Below the pieces are notes generated by a model, which ran no database searches, was not told where the DNA came from, and was given only the letters and a program-made list of their open reading frames with translations. 51,066 bases of DNA from Chitinophagales bacterium (GTDB taxonomy: Bacteria; Bacteroidota; Bacteroidia; Chitinophagales; Chitinophagaceae): the NCBI GenBank assembly GCA_017303395.1, contig JAFLBN010000022.1:1-51066 (forward strand). The letters run 5' to 3'. The position numbers and the translations under genes are program-made. The first letter of the stretch is position 1. Each line of letters begins with the position of its first letter. Positions 40,351 through 47,602 of this stretch are shown piece by piece.

Positions 40351-41259
40351 GAAATCTGCAACAGGCATCCGCTTTTTGCCTTCTATCTGCAATTCATCTA
40401 CATACAGCCAGCCATCTGCTGCAGCAAAGCGCAGGTAGGTTTTACCATCTGTATCATAGCTGCCGGCCTCTTTGTTGGTATTTGCAAGCTCGTAGTGAGA
40501 AGTATATATCTTAAATACCTTGCCTTGCAGCATGGTATATGCAGCAGGTATGGGAGACATACCCCTGATGAGGTTGTGAATGCTTACAACTCCATTGCCC
40601 CAGTTGATGAGTGTATGCTCTTTAAAAATTTTCGGCGCATGTTTTATTTCTGTGGCAATATCTGCCTGTGCTATTTCCTGTATGGTTCCTTCTGCCAATC
40701 CTTTAACCGTTTCCACCAATAGCTTGCCACCTTCTGCCATCAGTTTTTGATACAGTGAGCCAATATTGTCCTCGGGTAAGATGGCTACTTTAGTTTGTTT
40801 CAGGATGTTGCCTGTATCTATTTCATGCTTCAGCTTGAAGGTGGTAACGCCTGTCTCCGTTTCACCATTTATAATAGCCCAGTTGATAGGAGCTGCACCA
40901 CGATATTGTGGCAGCAGCGAAGCATGCACATTGATAGTGCCCATTGGTGGCATATTCCAAACAACCTCAGGCAGCATACGAAATGCTACAACGATGTGCA
41001 GGTCGGCATGAATAGCTTGCAGTGCTTCTACAAATTCAGGTGCTTTCAGTTTTTCAGGTTGCAGTACAGGCAGGTTTTGTGATAGTGCGTATTGCTTTAC
41101 TGCAGATGCATGGAGTTGCATACCACGTCCTGCGGGTTTGTCCGGCGCTGTTACAACGGCTACTACATTTGCACCTGCTTCTACCAGTGCCTGCAAAGAG
41201 GCAACAGCAAAGTCGGGCGTACCGAAAAATACAATCTTTAAATCCTGAAAGCTTGGCAT
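40330..41259 (-). CDS. fmt: Methionyl-tRNA formyltransferase
   Basis: 309 residues from ATG 41259 (MPSFQDLKIVFFGTPDFAVA). The N-terminal formyltransferase domain has NVHASLLPQYRGAAPINWAI, with the Asn and His of the active site, and ETGVTTFKL with DTGNIL (Asp). The C-terminal tRNA-binding domain follows to the end. It formylates Met-tRNAi for initiation. An upstream in-frame start at 41343 gives a non-conserved, Cys-rich leader and overlaps the divergent sigma-factor promoter region, so 41259 is preferred; the -7 element at 41266-41273 supports this. The 3' end overlaps aroQ by 21 nt. Confidence 0.94.
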   Translation of the reverse strand: MPSFQDLKIVFFGTPDFAVASLQALVEAGANVVAVVTAPDKPAGRGMQLHASAVKQYALSQNLPVLQPEKLKAPEFVEALQAIHADLHIVVAFRMLPEVVWNMPPMGTINVHASLLPQYRGAAPINWAIINGETETGVTTFKLKHEIDTGNILKQTKVAILPEDNIGSLYQKLMAEGGKLLVETVKGLAEGTIQEIAQADIATEIKHAPKIFKEHTLINWGNGVVSIHNLIRGMSPIPAAYTMLQGKVFKIYTSHYELANTNKEAGSYDTDGKTYLRFAAADGWLYVDELQIEGKKRMPVADFLRGFRA

Positions 41260-41265
41260 AGGCCG

Positions 41266-41273
41266 CAAAGCTA
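41266..41273 (-). promoter_or_regulatory. -7 element of fmt
   Basis: On the minus strand TAGCTTTG matches TAnnTTTG and ends 6 nt before the ATG (41259). No TTTG at 17-23 nt upstream. Spacing to the start codon is the same as for rimM. Confidence 0.5.
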
Positions 41274-41353
41274 CTACACAGAACAGATTTTTCAGGCATT
41301 GCTTAAACTTTCCTATCTTTTCTGAGTCTATATTACAAAGCACCTTCAGATAA

Positions 41354-41914
41354 ATGCCCCCAACGGCAGCACATACAGAAGACAGGGAAATACTGGCTCT
41401 ATTTAAAGATGAGCAGATGCGCGAAAGTGCATTTACCCAACTGGTACGTAAATATCAGGAGCGTTTATATTGGCATGTACGCCGTATGGTAGCCGACCAT
41501 GAGGATACGAATGATATATTGCAAAATGTATTGGTGAAGGTTTGGAAGAATCTGGGCGAATTTAGGGAAGAAGCTAATCTGTATACATGGATGTACAGGA
41601 TAGCTACCAACGAGACACTCACGTGGATAGAACAACAGAAGCGCAGGGCTTCGGCTTCATTGTCTGACCATGAAGGGGTGCTGGAAAATAAGCTGATAGC
41701 ACAGAAAGGATATGATGCAAGACGCATTGAGTGGAAACTGCAGATGGCTATACAGTCGCTACCCGAAAAGCAAAGGGTGGTATTCAATTTAAGGTATTAC
41801 GATGAAATGCCTTATGAACAGATGGCGGATGTATTAGAGACATCGGTAGGCGCGCTGAAGGCGTCTTACCATCATGCGGTGAAGAAGGTAGAAGCATTTT
41901 TGACACAAGATTAA
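41354..41914 (+). CDS. ECF-subfamily RNA polymerase sigma factor
   Basis: 186 residues. Sigma region 2 is at about residues 25-95 (FTQLVRKYQERLYWHVRRM, then DHEDTNDILQNVLVKVWKN) and region 4 at about 120-180 (SLPEKQRVVFNLRYYDEMPY, then VLETSVGALKASYHHAVKKV, the helix-turn-helix). It is a short two-domain ECF factor. The next gene starts 33 nt downstream and encodes a putative anti-sigma factor, then a CpxP-like exported protein, suggesting an envelope-stress module. Divergent from fmt, with 94 nt between starts. Confidence 0.92.
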   Translation: MPPTAAHTEDREILALFKDEQMRESAFTQLVRKYQERLYWHVRRMVADHEDTNDILQNVLVKVWKNLGEFREEANLYTWMYRIATNETLTWIEQQKRRASASLSDHEGVLENKLIAQKGYDARRIEWKLQMAIQSLPEKQRVVFNLRYYDEMPYEQMADVLETSVGALKASYHHAVKKVEAFLTQD

Positions 41915-41947
41915 ACGAAAAGGTAATTTATTAGTCTAACTATAGCA

Positions 41948-42610
41948 ATGAGTAGTGCAAATGACATATTGCAAGAGTTGAGGGGGCTGGAAAGTAAACT
42001 GGCAGATATGCCTCGTACCATGCCGTACGAGGTGCCTGCCGGATACTTCGATGCGCTGCCTGCTGCTATGCTGGATGTTATAAAGGCAGAATTGGCTGCA
42101 GAGCCTGTGCTGCATTTGCCGAAAGCAATGCCTTATGAAGTGCCCGCAGGGTATTTTGAAGGCTTGGCAAAAAGTGTGATGATGCAGGTAGAAGAACCAT
42201 CGTTGCCAATGACTAAAGAGATGCCTTATGAAATGCCTGCCGGCTATTTTGAAAACCTGCCTGCACAGGTAATAGCGAAGGCAAAACAGGAAGAAGCAGC
42301 ACAGAAAGTGCCGAAAATAATTGCCTTACCTGTATGGAAGACGGTAACAAGAGCCGTGGCTGCAATACTGGTAATAGGTATAGGATTTGGTTCGCTACGC
42401 TACCTGAATGCAGATAAGCCGATGACTGCCGAAGGACAACTGGCAGCATTGCCAAAGGATAGCATCAATGAATATGTACAACTGCATATAGATGAGTATG
42501 AGGCAGATGCTATTGCAGGTACACTGGAACAGGCAGATGTAACCACATTGACAAATAAACTTTCTGCCGAAGAGATTGAAAACTACCTGAATGAAACAGG
42601 TTGGGATTAA
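41948..42610 (+). CDS. Putative anti-sigma factor with three PYExPAGYF repeats
   Basis: 220 residues with one transmembrane helix near residues 130-148 (VTRAVAAILVIGIGFGSL). The N-terminal cytosolic part carries three copies of MPYEVPAGYF or MPYEMPAGYF at 25-34, 61-70 and 92-101, each followed by an amphipathic helix (DALPAAMLDVIKAE; EGLAKSVMMQVE; ENLPAQVIAKAK). The C-terminal part (about 150-220) is acidic and probably periplasmic. One membrane helix, small size and position behind an ECF sigma gene suggest an anti-sigma factor; I see no zinc-binding ZAS motif, so this is inference. Single-copy forms of this VPxGYF motif are familiar from Bacteroidota proteins of unknown function. Confidence 0.65.
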   Translation: MSSANDILQELRGLESKLADMPRTMPYEVPAGYFDALPAAMLDVIKAELAAEPVLHLPKAMPYEVPAGYFEGLAKSVMMQVEEPSLPMTKEMPYEMPAGYFENLPAQVIAKAKQEEAAQKVPKIIALPVWKTVTRAVAAILVIGIGFGSLRYLNADKPMTAEGQLAALPKDSINEYVQLHIDEYEADAIAGTLEQADVTTLTNKLSAEEIENYLNETGWD

Positions 42611-42632
42611 AAATATAATATTGCATAAGGAA

Positions 42633-43079
42633 ATGAGACGGGTAGGATATATTATACTGATACTGTTAATGGCTTTCTCGGCGCAAGCGCAGCCGGGGAA
42701 ACGTATGGAGCGCATCCATGCCATTAAAGTGGCATACCTTACCGATAAGCTGCAACTGACATCTGAACAGTCTGAAAAATTCTGGCCTATTTACAACCGC
42801 TACGAAGAAGAACGTTTTGCCATAGGACGTAAATATAGGAAAGATGCAATAGGCGAAGGTAAAACACCTGAAGAAGCTATGCGCAGTATAGATGACGATA
42901 TAGAGATGCAGGAAAAAATGCTGGAGCTTCGTAAGAAGTACAAAGAAGAATTCCTGAAAGTAATATCGCCCAAGCAACTAGCAACACTTGTAGAATCTGA
43001 ACGCGAATTTAAAAAACTGCTGTTGCAGCAACTAAAAGAAAGGCGAGAGAATCGTGGTGGCGGTGGCAGACTACGCTAG
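42633..43079 (+). CDS. CpxP/Spy-like exported protein (LTxxQ type)
   Basis: 148 residues from ATG 42633 (MRRVGYIILILLMAFSAQAQ), with a Sec signal peptide cleaved after about residue 20. The mature protein is almost entirely helical with LQLTSEQSEKFWPIYNRYEEER, which is the LTxxQ-like start of Spy/CpxP helical hairpins (here quoted only in part), and a highly basic end RENRGGGGRLR. Such periplasmic proteins act as chaperones or sensors of envelope stress and feed back on sigma/anti-sigma or two-component systems. It starts 22 nt after the anti-sigma gene. ATG 42633 is chosen because it begins the signal peptide; the gene ends 0 nt before the MBL gene on the opposite strand. Confidence 0.75.
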   Translation: MRRVGYIILILLMAFSAQAQPGKRMERIHAIKVAYLTDKLQLTSEQSEKFWPIYNRYEEERFAIGRKYRKDAIGEGKTPEEAMRSIDDDIEMQEKMLELRKKYKEEFLKVISPKQLATLVESEREFKKLLLQQLKERRENRGGGGRLR

Positions 43080-43826
43080 TCAAAGCTTGGCTACCGCGCT
43101 CTTTACATCGTGGTAAAAAAGAAATTCCCAATCTTCCTGCTTGCCTTGTTCTGCATACTGTTCGCGTAGTTGCATGGCTTTCTTGCCATCAAAATCGTAC
43201 TTGGCAACATACTTCATTTTCATCTGCTTCAGTTGTGGTGCTTCGTCGCCACCAAAGAAGATTTTGTGCTCACCATCCTGAACCAGATAAACAATATGCT
43301 GCGGACAATGCCCGCCAGAGTGTGTGTATTTGATATAGCCATCAACCTCACCTTCTTCACCATCCAGCCAATGTACTTGTGTAGTTGTAAGCAGTGGTTC
43401 AATATCTTCCGGGAGATAAGAGGGGTAGCCGGTGCTTAATGCGAAATCGGCTTCAGGGCGATAGATGTAGTAAGTAGCATTCGGGAATGTCGTTTTCAGC
43501 ACACCATTATCATCTTTATACACAAGGCAGCCTGCATGGTCTTTGTGCAGGTGCGATAACATTACTTTGGTTACCTGCTCAGGGTCGTAGCCTATATTGC
43601 GCAGGTTGTCGTGTATCTGCAATTCGCCATTCGCATTCTTAAAGCCAAGCCCTGTATCGAATACAATAATGTCTTTAGACGTAACAACCAGAAAAGGTTG
43701 AATCTCTACCAGCAGCGAGCCGATAGGCCTGTCCGTCAACTCATCTTCGTGCAGGTTGAATGGTACAAACTGCTTATCGTGCCCTATTGTAAATACGCCC
43801 TCAGATAATGGGAAAATCTTAGCCAT
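43080..43826 (-). CDS. Metallo-beta-lactamase-fold hydrolase
   Basis: 248 residues. The metal-binding motif is LSHLHKDHAG (HxHxDH), followed by GGHCPQHIVYLVQDG (second His region) and IFFGGDEAPQ (bridging Asp). This is the pattern of the quorum-quenching lactonase/glyoxalase-like MBL group, and cytosolic location is expected as there is no signal peptide. Substrate unknown. Its -7 element (43834-43841) lies 7 nt before the ATG, inside the rodA-MBL intergenic region, so it has its own start although it lies downstream of rodA. Its 3' end abuts the CpxP-like gene. Confidence 0.9.
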   Translation of the reverse strand: MAKIFPLSEGVFTIGHDKQFVPFNLHEDELTDRPIGSLLVEIQPFLVVTSKDIIVFDTGLGFKNANGELQIHDNLRNIGYDPEQVTKVMLSHLHKDHAGCLVYKDDNGVLKTTFPNATYYIYRPEADFALSTGYPSYLPEDIEPLLTTTQVHWLDGEEGEVDGYIKYTHSGGHCPQHIVYLVQDGEHKIFFGGDEAPQLKQMKMKYVAKYDFDGKKAMQLREQYAEQGKQEDWEFLFYHDVKSAVAKL

Positions 43827-43833
43827 TGCGGTG

Positions 43834-43841
43834 CAAATGTA
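43834..43841 (-). promoter_or_regulatory. -7 element of the MBL hydrolase gene
   Basis: On the minus strand TACATTTG matches TAnnTTTG and ends 7 nt before the ATG at 43826. No -33 TTTG at 17-23 nt upstream. Confidence 0.5.
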
Positions 43842-43853
43842 CGTTACTATCTG

Positions 43854-45176
43854 TTAGCGAATCATTACCTGCCTGTCAGAGTCTAAGCGCAGCATAATGA
43901 ACATGAGGATGCTGAAAGACAATAACGACGAACCACCATAACTAAGGAACGGTAGCGTAATACCGATTACAGGTGCCAATCCGATAGTCATAGATATATT
44001 GATGGCAAAGTGGAAGAACAATATAGATGCAACACAGTAGCCATATATACGGCTGAAGGCAGAGCGTTGTCGCTCGGCAAGGTATATAAGCCTGAGCATC
44101 AGCGATACATAAAGTGCTATCAATATACCACTACCAAAGAAGCCAAACTGCTCGCCAATGGCACAGAAGATAAAGTCTGTATGCTGCTCGGGTACAAATT
44201 CGTTTTTGGTAGATGTGCCGTTCAAAAAGCCCTTGCCCCAGAAGCCGCCTGAACCGATGGCTATCTTAGATTGTTTTACGTTGTAGTCCGATACATTGCC
44301 TTTCTTCTCATCTTTCTTCTGGCCGGACTTCATGTAGCTTTCTGGTACGTCTTGACCAAGCGTAGAGTAGATGCGTTCTATCTGGTGTTTTTGCAGTACA
44401 TACTTAAACAATACAGGCACCATTACCTGCGAGAATAATATACAGACCAACCATGCACCTACTAACAGGATGCGCGCAGATACGTTTCTTTTCAATTCCC
44501 TGCGTATCAGGTAGCCGCCTGCTGCTGTTAGTGCTGTGATGATGATAAATAATACGAGCCTGTCTACCAGTAAGGACGCAAGTGTAAGTGCTACAAGCGA
44601 AAAGCCAATGATGAGGATAATATTAGGCAAACCTTCGCGATACATTACAAGGAAGAAACAGAAGTAAACCAATGCAAGCCCCGTTTCTTTTTGCAAAATG
44701 ATGAGCACGGCAGGTGCTAACGCAAATGCTGCACCTATCAGCCTGTGGCGTAGTGTTTGGAAATTGGTATCGGGCGATGAAAGGAATTTGGAAAGCGCAA
44801 GTGAGGTGAATATTTTACAGACCTCGCCCGGCTGAAAACGTAAACCAGGAGGACCAAGCCACGAGTGAGAACCTTTAACATCGCTACCTGCGAATATGGT
44901 AATGATAAGTAAAGAGATGCCAATTGTATAAGACAGGTATGCAAATGAGGAGAAGAACTTACTATCTGTAAATATGATAATAAGTCCAACAAACAATGAC
45001 ACGCCTAACCATATAAATTGTCTCATATGGTTTTTGTTCATCATGAAGATGCTGGGGTCTGTGCTGCGGTGTTCTACAGAAAACACGGTCATCACCCCGA
45101 TGAATACAAGCGACAGATACAGTACTAATGTAAGTGTATCTAACCGGCCGAATATTGATTTGCTCTGTGCGCTCAT
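43854..45176 (-). CDS. rodA: Rod-shape-determining peptidoglycan polymerase RodA
   Basis: 440 residues, ten-helix SEDS protein. SEDS features include SWLGPPGLRFQPGEVCKI (catalytic-cavity W and E region, near residues 105-120), GSGGFWGKGFLNGTSTKNEF and VPEQHTDFIFCAIGEQFG, with the end SYGGSSLLS, all typical of RodA. It polymerises glycan strands during side-wall elongation together with its partner PBP2, encoded 24 nt upstream in the same unit. The long segment between helices near residue 285 (SYMKSGQKKDEKKGN) is charged and larger than in E. coli RodA. Start ATG 45176. Confidence 0.95.
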   Translation of the reverse strand: MSAQSKSIFGRLDTLTLVLYLSLVFIGVMTVFSVEHRSTDPSIFMMNKNHMRQFIWLGVSLFVGLIIIFTDSKFFSSFAYLSYTIGISLLIITIFAGSDVKGSHSWLGPPGLRFQPGEVCKIFTSLALSKFLSSPDTNFQTLRHRLIGAAFALAPAVLIILQKETGLALVYFCFFLVMYREGLPNIILIIGFSLVALTLASLLVDRLVLFIIITALTAAGGYLIRRELKRNVSARILLVGAWLVCILFSQVMVPVLFKYVLQKHQIERIYSTLGQDVPESYMKSGQKKDEKKGNVSDYNVKQSKIAIGSGGFWGKGFLNGTSTKNEFVPEQHTDFIFCAIGEQFGFFGSGILIALYVSLMLRLIYLAERQRSAFSRIYGYCVASILFFHFAINISMTIGLAPVIGITLPFLSYGGSSLLSFSILMFIMLRLDSDRQVMIR

Positions 45177-45200
45177 GAAAACTTATGATGTAGTGCTTTC

Positions 45201-47225
45201 TTATTTGTTTTTCTTAATGTAATACTTGTTGAAGAATCGCATAGCTTTGATAGAATCTTTAGCAAAGGCGATGCTATCTGTAATGCGTTTCTGGTCTTCT
45301 CTGCGTTGCATCCTGGCGGCATCGCGCAGGCGTTGTGCAGAGTCTATGGCGTAAGTGTATTTGTTTACAAGGTTGGCATTGTACATTTTTTCCTGAAGCC
45401 CCTTGCGCTTGCTCGACACACTGTCAAGCAGATACTTTTCAATCATCAGGCTGGCAACAGGGCCCGCCCAAGTTGCACCAAAGCCTGCATTTTCTACCAC
45501 CACTGCAATGGCAATTCTCGGGTTCACCCTTGGTGCAAATGCTACGAATACAGAGTGGTCTTTCATCTTCATCGCCTGTCCGTTTACAACAGCTTTGTTT
45601 TCTACCGTTCCCGTTTTGGCACATATTTCTATGCCTTCCATTTTGGCAACGGTTCCGGTGCCATGTTCTACTACATCCTGCATACCTTTTGCTACCACAT
45701 CAAAGAAGGTGTCGGGTATGTGTGTTACCACGTGTTTTTCATGATACTTCTTCAGCAATGGATCGTTAGGATTGTTGCCGATAGACTTTACAAAATGCGG
45801 TGTATAGTAATAGCCTTTGTTGGCAATGATACACATAGCATTTGCAAGCTGCAGTGGAGTAAGAGCTATCTCGCCCTGACCCATACCTACGAAGAGCATA
45901 GTACAAGAGTTCCATGAACCATTGTACATTTTGTTGTACGTGTTAGAGTCAGGTGCTTTACCACTCATTTCAAAAGGTATATCCACGCCTGTCGGGTGGC
46001 CAAAGCCAAAGTCGTAACAGTATTTGTGCCATGCCTGCACACCTTTCTTCACGCCACCGAATTTTTTGTTATCTGCAATCAGCCTGAATACGTGCACGAA
46101 ATAAGCATTGCAAGAGTGTGCCATAGCCAGTCGAAGATTGGCAGCGTGGCCGCCACCTGTGTGTGTACAACCTATACGCTTGCCACATGCATAATAACCA
46201 CCGGCACATGGGTAGCCGAATGAAGGAGTAATAGCGCCAACGTCCAACCCTATCAATGCTGTCATTGGCTTCATGGTAGAGCCCGGTTGGTAATATGCCT
46301 GTGTTGCACGGTTCAGTAATGGTTTGGTAGCATCCCGATATAGCTTACTGTAGTTTTTTGTGCGTTCTGTGCCTCGCAGTAGGTTGGGGTCGTAGTTCGG
46401 TGCACTCACCATAGCTAGTATGCCACCTGTTTTGGGGTCTATGGCTACAACTGCGCCCAGTTTATTGCGCATCAGTTTTTCGCCAAGCTCCTGCAGGTCT
46501 GCATCCAGATAGAGCTCCAGATTTTTACCGGCAATTTCTTGTGTATCGAGTGTGCCACCTTTGTATGGTTCGCGTGGACGGTTGAAGTTATCACGCTCCA
46601 GAAAGTGTACACCACGTTGTCCGCGCAGTACATCTTCATAGCTGCGTTCCAATCCGTTCATGCCTGTATAGTCGCCTTGCTGATAAGATGCATATTGTTC
46701 TTTCTTCAGCATATCGGGCGATACCTCACCAATATATCCCAGCATCAATGCTGCACTGGCACGCGGGTAGGTACGCCTGAAGCGTTCTGCCATTTCGAAG
46801 CCGGGAAAATTGTACATATTTTCCTGAAAACGTGCTGTTTGCTGTGCGCTCATTTCTTCAATGAAAACACCCTTGCGCATTGGCCCGCTTTTGATGCGGG
46901 TTTTGTTTAGCATTTTGGTAAAGTCCTGCGTAGTAATGCCCAACACTTCGCAGAGCGATTGTGTATCGAGCGATTTACCAACATTTGATGGTGTTACCAT
47001 TAAATCATATACACGCTCGTTATAGAGCATGGGTTTGCCTCGCCTATCCAATATAGCACCACGTGGCGGATAAACAACTTTGCGGAAGATAGCAATATCA
47101 TTTGCCATCACCTTGTATTTATCTTCTACCACCTGCAGAAAAAAGAGACGTATCAGCATGATGATAGCCATGCTGATGAATATGGTTCGAATAACGAACT
47201 GACGCGGGTTTGCCGCTATAGACAT
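45201..47225 (-). CDS. mrdA: Penicillin-binding protein 2 (elongasome transpeptidase)
   Basis: 674 residues with one N-terminal transmembrane helix (about 12-30). Class B PBP layout: dimerisation domain, then the transpeptidase with SxxK at S316 (GSTMKPMTA), the SxN motif AHSCNAYF and the KTG motif CAKTGTVEN. The C-terminus has a charged helix (MQRREDQKRITDSIAF) beyond the transpeptidase. It crosslinks the new glycan during elongation with RodA. Between the PBP2 start and the tRNA-Gln gene is a consensus promoter; mreB, mreC and mreD, usual neighbours in Bacteroidota, are not in this window. It is followed by rodA after 24 nt. Confidence 0.95.
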   Translation of the reverse strand: MSIAANPRQFVIRTIFISMAIIMLIRLFFLQVVEDKYKVMANDIAIFRKVVYPPRGAILDRRGKPMLYNERVYDLMVTPSNVGKSLDTQSLCEVLGITTQDFTKMLNKTRIKSGPMRKGVFIEEMSAQQTARFQENMYNFPGFEMAERFRRTYPRASAALMLGYIGEVSPDMLKKEQYASYQQGDYTGMNGLERSYEDVLRGQRGVHFLERDNFNRPREPYKGGTLDTQEIAGKNLELYLDADLQELGEKLMRNKLGAVVAIDPKTGGILAMVSAPNYDPNLLRGTERTKNYSKLYRDATKPLLNRATQAYYQPGSTMKPMTALIGLDVGAITPSFGYPCAGGYYACGKRIGCTHTGGGHAANLRLAMAHSCNAYFVHVFRLIADNKKFGGVKKGVQAWHKYCYDFGFGHPTGVDIPFEMSGKAPDSNTYNKMYNGSWNSCTMLFVGMGQGEIALTPLQLANAMCIIANKGYYYTPHFVKSIGNNPNDPLLKKYHEKHVVTHIPDTFFDVVAKGMQDVVEHGTGTVAKMEGIEICAKTGTVENKAVVNGQAMKMKDHSVFVAFAPRVNPRIAIAVVVENAGFGATWAGPVASLMIEKYLLDSVSSKRKGLQEKMYNANLVNKYTYAIDSAQRLRDAARMQRREDQKRITDSIAFAKDSIKAMRFFNKYYIKKNK

Positions 47226-47257
47226 GTGTTGAAAAGTATTAAAATGGGTGTTGATTG

Positions 47258-47287
47258 CAAACCTACTCCAAAAACATGATTTTCAAA
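47258..47287 (-). promoter_or_regulatory. mrdA-rodA promoter
   Basis: On the minus strand TTTG (47284-47287), 18 nt, TAGGTTTG (47258-47265). The -7 element lies 32 nt before the ATG (47225), giving a leader near 27 nt. Good match to the Bacteroidota consensus. Confidence 0.7.
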
Positions 47288-47362
47288 TGAGTGAGATGCG
47301 AATAGAGCGGCATATTTATCCCCGAATGTTATTTATTCTAAAAAAATAATTGTGAGAAAAGT

Positions 47363-47394
47363 TTGTCTGTTTTCAAAACACCTATTACCTTTGC
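47363..47394 (+). promoter_or_regulatory. tRNA-Gln promoter
   Basis: TTTG (47363-47366), 20 nt, TACCTTTG (47387-47394), ending 19 nt before the mature tRNA 5' end at 47414. It is divergent from the mrdA promoter. Confidence 0.75.
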
Positions 47395-47413
47395 AATCCC
47401 AATGACACCAGTG

Positions 47414-47484
47414 AGTCCGATGGTGTAAAGGTAGCACAACTGATTTTGGTTCAGTTAGTCTTGGTTCGAATCCAGGTCGGACTA
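47414..47484 (+). tRNA. tRNA-Gln (UUG anticodon)
   Basis: 71 nt. Acceptor stem AGTCCGA (47414-47420) pairs with TCGGACT (47477-47483); D stem GTGT/GCAC; anticodon stem ACTGA/TCAGT with loop TTTTGGT, anticodon TTG, so it reads CAA (and CAG by wobble); T arm CTTGG-TTCGAAT-CCAGG. The short tRNA form fits a Gln tRNA. The encoded 3' end goes ...GGACTA then CTTT, so CCA is not encoded and must be added. It stands alone with its own promoter and terminator. Confidence 0.93.
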
Positions 47485-47492
47485 CTTTAAAA

Positions 47493-47518
47493 GGGTTGAG
47501 AAATCAACCCTTTTTTTT
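47493..47518 (+). terminator. tRNA-Gln terminator
   Basis: Stem GGGTTGA (47493-47499)/TCAACCC (47504-47510) closed by a GAAA tetraloop, then eight T (47511-47518). Begins 9 nt after the tRNA. Confidence 0.95.
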
Positions 47519-47543
47519 ATTGCCACTAATTATCACCCCTTAC

Positions 47544-47584
47544 GACTTTTAAGATTTACACTCATTAATCTTATATTTAAAGTC
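47544..47584. repeat. Imperfect inverted repeat upstream of the aminotransferase gene
   Basis: Outer arms GACTTT (47544-47549) and AAAGTC (47579-47584) and inner arms TAAGATT (47550-47556) and AATCTTA (47567-47573), with a 5-nt bulge on the right side. It ends 18 nt before the ATG at 47603. Possible operator or leader structure. Confidence 0.35.
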
Positions 47585-47602
47585 AAACTAACAGAAACCC
47601 CT

